From: JAVBOO01 sp031550435
GTDB lineage: Bacteria; Bacillota; Clostridia; Lachnospirales; WRAX01
Assembly: GCA_031550435.1 (NCBI GenBank)
Contig: JAVBOO010000032.1
Coordinates: forward strand, 1 to 29,823
Reading direction: 5' to 3'
Length of the DNA: 29,823 nt
Both the position numbers and the translations under genes were made by a program. Of the stretch, positions 23,085 through 29,823 are shown one piece after another (within the stretch, counting starts at the first letter, position 1; the number at the start of each line of letters is the position of its first letter). Below the pieces are notes generated by a model. It was not told the DNA's origin and made no database searches. It saw only the letters and a program-made list of their open reading frames with translations.

Positions 23085-24137
23085 ATGTCTGCAAGAAGCA
23101 TCTATTCCAAAACTATGGTTTTCTGTTGGTACAAGTTGCTGATCGGACTGGCCACAGTGCTAATCTCAGCGGCTCTTTTCGGCATTATCGTCGGCATAGG
23201 TTCACTGTTCGGCGAAGACGGCGGCGGTATAGGGATAATTATCTGGCTCTGCGCCACAGGCGTTGTGCGGTTTGCCCTGATGCATTATTTTGGGTATATG
23301 ATAAAGGCGGGGCACATCGCTGTAATCGCTACTGCTGTTTCTTCGGGTAAAGTTCCCGATAATCCTCTCGATGTCGGCAAACGGATGGTTAAAGAGCGTT
23401 TTGTTACGGCGAATGTTTACTTTGCGGTTGACGGGCTTGTAAGCGGAGCGGTCAAGCAGCTGCAAAACGTGCTGGACAAGGCGGGTAATTTTTTTGGCGG
23501 TGTACCGGGCATTGATGCCGTTATGAACGTCGGTAAGCTGTTCATAAGCATTTCACTCGGATACATAGACGAATGCTGCCTCGGCTACACTTTCGTGAAA
23601 AAGGAGCAAAGCGCATTTAAGAGCGCCGCAGACGGCGTGGTTATATATGCGCAAAACTGGAAAAAGTTGTTGAAGGACGCTGCAAAAACAACCGCAGTTG
23701 TAATCGCTTCGGTAGTCGTAGTTACGCTGATTATTTTCCTGTTTTTCGGACTGTTGTTCAGAGCTTTTAACTGGAACTTACTCGTAGCCTTTATTCTTGC
23801 TGCTTTTTTGGCGTACGGTATAAAGTTTGCGTTTATTGACAGCTGGATTTTGGCAAAGATGATGACTTCATACATGGGAGCTGTTCCCGGCACGGTTATT
23901 TCCTTTGACCTTTACGGCAAACTGTGCGGTTTGTCCGCGAAGTTTAAAGAGCTTTTCCAAAAAGGCCAAGACGGGAATCCTCAGGCGGTTTATGCGGGCG
24001 CGGGTGAAGCTGCCGCAACATCCGAGAGCGCGGTAGGAAAGACGGTTTCCGGCGAAGGCATGGTGTACTGCGGACAGTGTGGAGCGGCAAATGCGTCCGG
24101 AGGGATGTACTGTGGAGGCTGCGGCGCGAAACTGTGA
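23085..24137 (+). CDS. Multi-pass membrane protein with C-terminal zinc ribbon
   Basis: This 350-residue protein has hydrophobic segments at about 14-40, 50-72, 148-160, 203-226 and 229-255, with loops rich in Lys and Gly. A flexible Ala/Glu/Gly linker leads to a zinc ribbon at the very C terminus (YCGQCGAANASGG then YCGGCGAKL; four Cys in two CxxC pairs). I do not recognise the membrane part. The ribbon sequence closely resembles those at the N terminus of the 1253 protein (CGQCGASN, CGGCGAEL), so the two may share a cytosolic role, but they are not otherwise alike. The ATG at 23085 follows GGGGTGA. It is a single-gene unit. An imperfect hairpin at 24144-24173 follows the stop. Confidence 0.82.
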   Translation: MSARSIYSKTMVFCWYKLLIGLATVLISAALFGIIVGIGSLFGEDGGGIGIIIWLCATGVVRFALMHYFGYMIKAGHIAVIATAVSSGKVPDNPLDVGKRMVKERFVTANVYFAVDGLVSGAVKQLQNVLDKAGNFFGGVPGIDAVMNVGKLFISISLGYIDECCLGYTFVKKEQSAFKSAADGVVIYAQNWKKLLKDAAKTTAVVIASVVVVTLIIFLFFGLLFRAFNWNLLVAFILAAFLAYGIKFAFIDSWILAKMMTSYMGAVPGTVISFDLYGKLCGLSAKFKELFQKGQDGNPQAVYAGAGEAAATSESAVGKTVSGEGMVYCGQCGAANASGGMYCGGCGAKL

Positions 24138-24315
24138 CCTTTGTGAATCCGAACGCTCCGAAAAGTTTGGATTCTATACCACTCATTGCATATATTCCGT
24201 TGTGTTATGGAAACATAGCATTAGTAAAAATTATCATTCATAGGAAGCAGGGAAGGAACCACCACCGATAATAACCATTAAACGCGGGAGAAAGAACATT
24301 GGCGCAACCATATGT

Positions 24316-24374
24316 ATTACCGCGGAAATTAAAAACCGCATGTAATACTTGCGCGGTTACTCGTGCCGAAGCAG
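24316..24374 (+). repeat. Dispersed hairpin-rich repeat, copy 4 (5' part only)
   Basis: ATTACCGCGGAAATTAAAAA and the following core match the first 60 nt of copies 1 and 3 with several substitutions, through CGCGGTTACTCGTGCCGA. The two hairpins are absent; instead a terminator starts 30 nt later. Confidence 0.65.
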
Positions 24375-24403
24375 TATGTTTATTCCTGCAAAACTGTATT
24401 TCC

Positions 24404-24429
24404 AAGGCGGCTTTGAGCTGCCTTTTTTT
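24404..24429 (+). terminator. Intrinsic terminator
   Basis: AAGGCGGC at 24404-24411 pairs with GCTGCCTT at 24417-24424 (one G-U pair), and a seven-T run ends at 24429. It probably ends transcription from the 23085 gene. The remaining part of the 24138-24765 gap holds only the hairpins and promoters noted in other entries. Confidence 0.7.
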
Positions 24430-24530
24430 AGCGTGACACCAGAACGCTTAAACGCAGATAATATGGCTTGCGGGTGCAATTAAATGCTTCGCTACACGCT
24501 ATGTACACGTCCGTGACTAAGAAACACATC

Positions 24531-24559
24531 TTGATTAATTTTGCAATGGCGATTATAAT
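24531..24559 (+). promoter_or_regulatory. Promoter upstream of the permease-radical SAM operon
   Basis: TTGATT at 24531-24536 and TATAAT at 24554-24559 are 17 nt apart. It would give a leader of about 200 nt containing a small hairpin at 24624-24640. The promoter itself sits between complementary arms AAGAAACAC (24519-24527) and GTGTTTCTT (24576-24584), the latter followed by a T-run. Confidence 0.5.
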
Positions 24560-24695
24560 GTATTTTGCAGGGAGAGTGTTTCTTTTTTGCTAAACAGGTG
24601 GTATGAAGTTCGGAAAATCCCGGGCTGTTCCAAAAACAGCAGGAAGTCAACACGAAGGAAAAACGTCAAACCCGGATTTAAACCGAAAACATAAA

Positions 24696-24739
24696 TTGCA
24701 GTAAAATTGAGTTAATATATACTTGATGAATTACATCAA
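24696..24739 (+). promoter_or_regulatory. Second promoter with overlapping palindromic operator
   Basis: TTGCAG (24696-24701) and TATACT (24718-24723) are 16 nt apart. A 17-bp palindrome, TTGATG-N5-CATCAA at 24723-24739, starts at the last base of the -10 box and covers the expected transcription start. This is a typical position for a repressor site. No regulator gene lies nearby. Confidence 0.4.
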
Positions 24740-24765
24740 AAACGCACATTGTTTGGGAGGTTTTT

Positions 24766-25896
24766 TTGACAAAAAAGCTTACTACATTTGAAGCGACTTG
24801 CTTAGTCGCAGGTGCGGGTATCGGTGGCGGCGTTATGGCTGTGCCATATCTTGTGCAACAGATAGGATTATTTTCCGCATTAATCATCGCAGTCATTTCA
24901 TACACGGTTACATTCATTCTTCATATGATGGTGGCTGAACTATCGGTGAGAACCGATTATTCCGGCGAACTGTTGACTGTGTTTTCCAAACATCTCTTTC
25001 GAGGTAAAAAAACGCTTCGGATTGGTTTTTTTGTTTTGATGTCGATTACCCTTGTGTGTAACCTTGCTGCTTATATTACAGGAAGCGGCGATATTCTATC
25101 TTCACTTGTAAACACCCCTCTAATTGCAAGCAAGATCATATTTTTTATTTTAGCTGCAGCAGTTGTTTTTTTCGGGCTTAAAAAAGTTGCTGTCAATGAA
25201 GTGATTGCCTTATCGGTCATGTTTTTATTTTTGGTGACAATGGCGATACTGTCTTTCCTTAAGCCCGGACAGATTCCTTACCAAGAGCCGTCCCTCGCTT
25301 ACTTACCGGCGGCTTATGGGATGATCATGTTCAGCTTATCTTCCTTGTTTGCTGTTCCGCAGGCGGCCTCGGGTCTCGCACACTCATGGAGGAAATTGAT
25401 ACCGGCGGTGTTTTTAGGCTTACTCATCAACCTGTCAGTAACCATACTAATTACGGTTTGTGTGCTGTATTCTGCCCGGCCGGTGACCGAAGTAGCAATA
25501 GTAGGATGGGCAAAGGCTCTGGGACCGTTGGTCAATGTGTCTGGGTCGCTCTTTGTTTTTCTCGCTATGTTGGGGACTTTTTGGTCGATATCGTTGCAGC
25601 TTTGCGACATGACCGAATCCTTTTTAAAAACAGGGCGTAGGATGTCTTGGCTTTTGGGAACCTTGCCGTGCTTCATCGTAGCGCTTTTGCCGGTGGCGGG
25701 ATTCCTTGATTTGATGCAAATAGCGGGAGGTGCGACTGCGGTCATTATTGCGCTGATGGTGGTACCGGCTTACCGAAATTCGATACAAGCTGCTACATAC
25801 AACGATATTATGCTCAGGAAATTGGGAAAAAGTAAATGGGTTGCTTTTGCTGTTATGGGAATGTACATTTTAATGGCCATAGCATCATTCTTATAG
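24766..25896 (+). CDS. Amino-acid permease, aromatic (HAAAP/Trp-Tyr) type
   Basis: This 376-residue protein has about 11 membrane spans and starts with the transporter family signature GAGIGGGVMAVPY (16-28). It resembles the hydroxy/aromatic amino-acid permeases (TyrP, Mtr, TnaB, SdaC). These move tryptophan, tyrosine or serine/threonine across the cytoplasmic membrane with protons or sodium. The specific amino acid cannot be fixed from sequence. The start is a TTG at 24766 with GGGAGG 5 nt before it; there is no in-frame ATG nearby. It is the first gene of an operon: the first radical SAM gene begins 15 nt after its stop. Its substrate is probably used or made by the three enzymes that follow. 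Confidence 0.85.
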   Translation: MTKKLTTFEATCLVAGAGIGGGVMAVPYLVQQIGLFSALIIAVISYTVTFILHMMVAELSVRTDYSGELLTVFSKHLFRGKKTLRIGFFVLMSITLVCNLAAYITGSGDILSSLVNTPLIASKIIFFILAAAVVFFGLKKVAVNEVIALSVMFLFLVTMAILSFLKPGQIPYQEPSLAYLPAAYGMIMFSLSSLFAVPQAASGLAHSWRKLIPAVFLGLLINLSVTILITVCVLYSARPVTEVAIVGWAKALGPLVNVSGSLFVFLAMLGTFWSISLQLCDMTESFLKTGRRMSWLLGTLPCFIVALLPVAGFLDLMQIAGGATAVIIALMVVPAYRNSIQAATYNDIMLRKLGKSKWVAFAVMGMYILMAIASFL

Positions 25897-25911
25897 GAGG
25901 CATTAAACTAT

Positions 25912-27246
25912 ATGAGAATAGCATTTTTGGCACCGGCAGGAGCTATGCACAGATGGGGCGGCAGCTTCGGAAAATCTCTGCACTATGCTCCGCTGACGCT
26001 AACAACTCTCGCGGCGTTGATTCCGGCGGAACTAAACGCTGAGGCGGTTATTCTCGACGAAACCGCCGGGAAGATACCGCTCGATCTTGAAGCTGATTTA
26101 ATATGCATTACTTGCATAACCGGCACAGCGTCACGTTGTTACGCTTACGCAGATTATTTCAGGCGAAAAGGTATAACAGTGGTGCTGGGAGGCGTTCACC
26201 CAACGATGTTGCCGGGTGAAGCTTCTTTACATGCCGACAGTGTCGTAACAGGCTTTGCGGAATACACCTTTCCGCAATTGCTGTTTGATTTTGCAGCTAA
26301 ACAATTGAAACCCCGCTATACACAGGCTTGTGATTTCTCCATCGCAGGTCGGCCTATTCCGCGCCGGGAGCTTTTAAATAAAAAGCGATACATAACCATG
26401 AATACATTGGAAGCTGTTCGGGGCTGTTCCCTGCCATGTACTTTTTGCGCCTACCCTGCCGCTTTCGGGAAAACGGTTTATAAGCGGCCGATTCAAGAAG
26501 TGGTCGCTGAAATTGAAGCGCTTGACAGTAAAATTATTCTTTTCCCGGATGTGAACCTGATCGCCGACCGGGAACACGCCATAAAACTATTTACCGCCAT
26601 GATTCCGCTTAAAAAGATTTGGCTGGGTCTGGCTACCTCTTCGGTGGGCATTGATGACGAGTTAATTACGGTTTTTCGTAAAAGCGGTTGCAGAGGATTG
26701 CTCATAGGTTTTGAATCTGTTAATCAGGAATCCCAAAAATATGTCAGCAAAGGTGTCAATAAAGTCAGCGATTATGAAGAATTAATGAAACGGCTGCACT
26801 ACTCCGGGATTTTAGTGCAGGGGTGCTTTGCTTTTGGTGCCGACAACGAGGATGTCTCCACATTTGAGCGCACTATAGAACTTGTGCAGCGGGCAAAGAT
26901 AGACCTTCCGCGTTATTCAATTTTAACGCCGTTTCCGGGCACAGAGTATTATCGTCAGTTGGAAAGCGAAGGACGAATCGTTGAGCGCAACTGGGCTATG
27001 TACGATGTGGAGCATTGCGTATATAAGCCGGCGTTAATGACGAAAGAGCAGCTTGAAGAAGGTATAGCCTGGGCATGGAGGGAAACATATAAGCTCAGCA
27101 GCATCGCAAAACGGCTCGCACCGTTTACCCGCAGCGCGTGGCTTTCAATTCCGCTAAATTTTGGTTATCGCGGCTACGCTGAAAAATTTTTGATATTTAC
27201 CCGTGATGTGATGTGCGACAATAGCGATATCGGGGAACCATCATGA
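25912..27246 (+). CDS. B12-binding-type radical SAM protein, first of three
   Basis: This 444-residue enzyme has an N-terminal Rossmann-like, cobalamin-binding-type domain (about 1-135; VVLGGVHPTMLPGEA near 91-104). The radical SAM barrel follows, with its [4Fe-4S] motif GCSLPCTFC (Cys172, Cys176, Cys179). Further family blocks are LLIGFESVNQES and LTPFPGTEYY, and a C-terminal helical extension resembles DUF4070. The typical DxHxxG cobalamin motif is absent, as is usual in this branch, so a cofactor is inferred only. Enzymes of this type carry out methylations, ring changes or similar chemistry on unactivated carbons. The ATG follows TAGGAGG and the stop overlaps the next gene by 4 nt (ATGA). 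The substrate is unknown; position suggests an amino acid or a product of one. Confidence 0.88.
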   Translation: MRIAFLAPAGAMHRWGGSFGKSLHYAPLTLTTLAALIPAELNAEAVILDETAGKIPLDLEADLICITCITGTASRCYAYADYFRRKGITVVLGGVHPTMLPGEASLHADSVVTGFAEYTFPQLLFDFAAKQLKPRYTQACDFSIAGRPIPRRELLNKKRYITMNTLEAVRGCSLPCTFCAYPAAFGKTVYKRPIQEVVAEIEALDSKIILFPDVNLIADREHAIKLFTAMIPLKKIWLGLATSSVGIDDELITVFRKSGCRGLLIGFESVNQESQKYVSKGVNKVSDYEELMKRLHYSGILVQGCFAFGADNEDVSTFERTIELVQRAKIDLPRYSILTPFPGTEYYRQLESEGRIVERNWAMYDVEHCVYKPALMTKEQLEEGIAWAWRETYKLSSIAKRLAPFTRSAWLSIPLNFGYRGYAEKFLIFTRDVMCDNSDIGEPS

Positions 27247-28541
27247 AAATAACCTATATTCGCCCGAGTATGGACGGCAAGCAATATTCGGACGCTTTAG
27301 CTCCAATCTCTTTTGCCATATTATCCGGTTTAACACCAGAGGACTTTGATATCAGCTTTTATGATGAGCGGATAGAAAAGCTTCCGGAAATTATCGACGG
27401 AGATGCGATATGTTTCAGCGTTGATACATTTTCGGCAAAGCGGGCATATTCCCTTGCTGAGAACTACAGAAGACATAATCGGAATGTAAAAATTATCATG
27501 GGAGGATTTCATCCCAGCGCCTGCCCGGAAGAAGCGGAACGATATGCTGATAGTATTGTTATCGGTGATGCCGAACCTGTTTGGGAACAAGTGATGAAAG
27601 ACTTGCAAGACGGCGTATTAAAACGCCGTTATACATCATCCAATTCGTACATGCTGCCGTACGCCGAAACCAATCAGCAAATTTTCACGGGAAAAAAATA
27701 TGCTAACATCGGCGTAGTGCAATGGAAACGAGGTTGCGTGGGAAAATGTGATTTTTGCTCCATTCGGTCTTTTTATAAGTCCTGCGTTATAGAACGTGAA
27801 ATCGATGATGTTATCAACGAAATTAAGAATAAGAAAGAAAATATTATTTTCATCGCCGACGACAATTTGCTGTACGACAAGCAAAAATTAAAAGAGTTTT
27901 TATTAAAGCTCATTCCGCTCAAAAAAAGATGGGGTTGTCAGGTCAGCATAAATGTGACAAATGACAGAGAGATTTTATCTCTCATGAAACAAAGTGGTTG
28001 CATTCTAATGATAGTCGGCTTTGAAAGTCTTAATGCAGATAACCTTGCCAAAATCGGGAAAAGGCAAAACGTGGATTACGACAACGCAGTACAAAAAATA
28101 TATTCATACGGTATTATGATTTACGCCACTTTTATTTTCGGATATCCCGGCGATACTTTGGAAGCTTTTAATCAAGTTTATAAATTTGCTATCAAACACA
28201 AATTTGCTATAACTAATTTCAACCCGCTTATGGCAATGCCCGCGACTCGATTATATGATGAACTTAAAAATCATAAAAAACTTATTGATGATGAGTGGTG
28301 GCTCTCGGATACCTACAGTTACGGAGACGCAATGCATAGGCCGGAAAACTATTCGGCAAAACAACTGGCGGAAAACTGCAAACTGCTGCGCTACAGGTTT
28401 TATTCTGTGCTTGGAATTTTGAGAAGGCTGTTTAGCTTTGTGAATTTGTGTAATTTACCGGTATTTTTGCTCCTTAATATTGTCTCCGGGATCCAAATTC
28501 GTAAAAAACAAAAAAGCAAGTTGGGAGGGAAGGCGCAGTGA
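27243..28541 (+). CDS. B12-binding-type radical SAM protein, second of three
   Basis: This 432-residue enzyme has the same order of domains as the previous gene: a B12-binding-type domain (1-130; IIMGGFHPSACPEEAERYAD), then the radical SAM motif GCVGKCDFC (Cys165, Cys169, Cys172). IFIADDN, LIPLKKRWGCQ, IVGFESLN and a FGYPGDT turn follow. Its C terminus is basic and has a hydrophobic stretch (about 399-420) followed by lysines, which could attach it to the membrane. It shares the overall plan with its neighbours but differs widely in sequence, consistent with old tandem duplication. The ATG overlaps the previous stop, and its own stop overlaps the next GTG start. Confidence 0.88.
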   Translation: MKITYIRPSMDGKQYSDALAPISFAILSGLTPEDFDISFYDERIEKLPEIIDGDAICFSVDTFSAKRAYSLAENYRRHNRNVKIIMGGFHPSACPEEAERYADSIVIGDAEPVWEQVMKDLQDGVLKRRYTSSNSYMLPYAETNQQIFTGKKYANIGVVQWKRGCVGKCDFCSIRSFYKSCVIEREIDDVINEIKNKKENIIFIADDNLLYDKQKLKEFLLKLIPLKKRWGCQVSINVTNDREILSLMKQSGCILMIVGFESLNADNLAKIGKRQNVDYDNAVQKIYSYGIMIYATFIFGYPGDTLEAFNQVYKFAIKHKFAITNFNPLMAMPATRLYDELKNHKKLIDDEWWLSDTYSYGDAMHRPENYSAKQLAENCKLLRYRFYSVLGILRRLFSFVNLCNLPVFLLLNIVSGIQIRKKQKSKLGGKAQ

Positions 28542-29823
28542 AGATTACGCTGATTAAGCCAACAATAGGAACAAAAAGCCATAGCTTATATGTTGATGAG
28601 GGACGTATGGAGCCGTTGCAGTTAGGTGTTATCGCGGCATTGATTCCCTCGGATATTGATGTCGTTATGTATGATGACCGGATGGAGGAAATACCATACA
28701 ATGAACCTACCGACGCTGTTATGATTACGGTGGAAACCTTCACGGCTAAAAGAGCGTACGAAATAGCGGAAGAGTACATGTCGCGTAAAGTTCCTGTTAT
28801 CATGGGAGGAATGCACGTCCTTCTTGCTACAGATGAAGTTATGGCTCATTGCGACTGTGCCGTTTCTGGTGACGCAGAAAATATTTTATCGCAAATTATT
28901 GAGGATTTGAAAAATGGAATGCTGCAAAAAAACTATACCTGCGGCATAGCCGACCCGCCTCAGTATGCATGTGCAACAAGGCGTGATATTTTTGAGGGAA
29001 AGGGATATTTGCCCATCTCGCTTATGCAATTCAGCCGCGGTTGTATACATGGCTGCCGATATTGCGCAGGCAGTGTGTATTTTAACAAGAAACATTACTG
29101 CCGTGTTATAGAAGAAGTAGTCAGTGAAATTAAGGCGCAGAAACGCAAGTTTATCTTTTTTGTTGATGATAACATTGTCGCTGATATTGAAAAAGCGAAG
29201 GCATTGTTCCAAGCCTTGATACCACTAAAAATAAATTGGGTCAGTCAAGGGACAATCAATATGGTGTATGACGATGAATTGATGGAGCTTATCGTAAAAA
29301 GTGGTGGAATGGGCTTTGTGATTGGTTTTGAAAGTATAAACCCAGATAGCCTCGACTTAATGAATAAAGGTGTTAATAAAGAACACGGCTTTGACCAGTA
29401 TAAAAATGAAATAGGAATCTTAAGGGAATACGGCTTGCAGACATGGGCAGCTTTTACCGTCGGTCATGATACTGATACGATTGACAGTATAAAGCAAACG
29501 GTAAAATGGGCGCTCAAAAACAAATTTACATTTGCGGCTTTTAACATTTTAATGCCATATCCAAAAACGTCTTTATATGAGCAGCTTGAGTCGCAAGGAC
29601 GGCTTTTGTATGGCGGAAAATGGTGGATTCATGACGAGTACCGTTTCAATTATGCTGCTTTTACGCCTAAAAACATGACAGTGCAGGAACTGACAGAGCT
29701 TTCGTTTTACTGTCGAAAAAAGTTTAACAGCCCTCTGTCTGTTTTTTTCAGGATGTTTGAACTGCACACCAATATGCGGACATTTAAGAAATTCATTACA
29801 TACTGGTTATATAATCCGCTTTT
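28538..29823 (+). CDS. B12-binding-type radical SAM protein, third of three (cut by window end)
   Basis: The first 428 residues are visible; the gene runs past the window edge. It has the B12-binding-type domain (1-135; VIMGGMHVLLATDE), the radical SAM motif GCIHGCRYC (Cys169, Cys173, Cys176), then FFVDDNIV, LIPLKINWVSQ, VIGFESINPDS, and MPYPKTSLYEQLESQGRL in the C-terminal part. The start is the GTG at 28538 with GGGAGGG upstream, overlapping the previous stop (GTGA). It is most like the second gene in its opening (KIT-IxP) and in the DDN block. Further genes of the operon may lie beyond the window. Confidence 0.88.
   Translation, partial: MKITLIKPTIGTKSHSLYVDEGRMEPLQLGVIAALIPSDIDVVMYDDRMEEIPYNEPTDAVMITVETFTAKRAYEIAEEYMSRKVPVIMGGMHVLLATDEVMAHCDCAVSGDAENILSQIIEDLKNGMLQKNYTCGIADPPQYACATRRDIFEGKGYLPISLMQFSRGCIHGCRYCAGSVYFNKKHYCRVIEEVVSEIKAQKRKFIFFVDDNIVADIEKAKALFQALIPLKINWVSQGTINMVYDDELMELIVKSGGMGFVIGFESINPDSLDLMNKGVNKEHGFDQYKNEIGILREYGLQTWAAFTVGHDTDTIDSIKQTVKWALKNKFTFAAFNILMPYPKTSLYEQLESQGRLLYGGKWWIHDEYRFNYAAFTPKNMTVQELTELSFYCRKKFNSPLSVFFRMFELHTNMRTFKKFITYWLYNPL

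Overview
The window looks like chromosome from an anaerobic, endospore-forming member of the Clostridia (Firmicutes). The evidence is a spoVA gene set for dipicolinate transport, an electron-bifurcating [FeFe]-hydrogenase operon, a Spo0B-type histidine kinase, strong GGAGG-type ribosome sites and frequent ATGA/GTGA gene overlaps. No rRNA, tRNA, CRISPR array, transposase gene or phage structural gene was recognised. I do not name a genus, because nothing here fixes it.

Layout. 1-689: a short cell-wall amidase on the minus strand, then a repeat-bearing gap. 1253-6074 (+): a zinc-ribbon membrane protein with a large outer domain, followed by an ABC exporter (ATPase and two ABC-2 permeases). The ATPase has no ordinary start codon. 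6227-6483: a perfect 53-nt palindrome and a terminator-like hairpin. 6479-6877 (-): mscL. 7335-9974 (+): spoVAA-AB-AC-AD, with no spoVAE after it. 10088-12255 (-): an NAD-sugar epimerase and a Gfo/Idh/MocA oxidoreductase. 12390-14371 (+): a NahK-like sugar kinase overlapping a histidine kinase. 14480-16039 (+): an NfeD-like protein and the flotillin FloA. 16161-17330 (-): a CofE-like (F420 gamma-glutamyl ligase family) protein. 17642-22067 (+): hndABCD, the four-subunit NAD/ferredoxin-linked hydrogenase. 22068-23084: a 1-kb gap with a candidate small RNA and several repeats. 23085-24137 (+): a membrane protein with a C-terminal zinc ribbon. 24766 to the end (+): an aromatic-type amino-acid permease, then three consecutive B12-binding-type radical SAM genes, the last cut by the window edge.

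How the genes fit together. The hydrogenase disposes of NADH and ferredoxin electrons as H2. SpoVA proteins load spores with dipicolinic acid. The epimerase, oxidoreductase and kinase suggest a small sugar or amino-sugar module, and the coupled sensor kinase may link that module to signalling. The permease plus three radical SAM enzymes is the best candidate for an undescribed pathway: each junction is an overlap or a 15-nt gap, and the three enzymes share one domain plan but differ in sequence.

A dispersed, hairpin-rich repeat of about 160 bp occurs at operon boundaries in up to six full or partial copies. Two other short dispersed repeats are also present. Together they explain much of the intergenic sequence.
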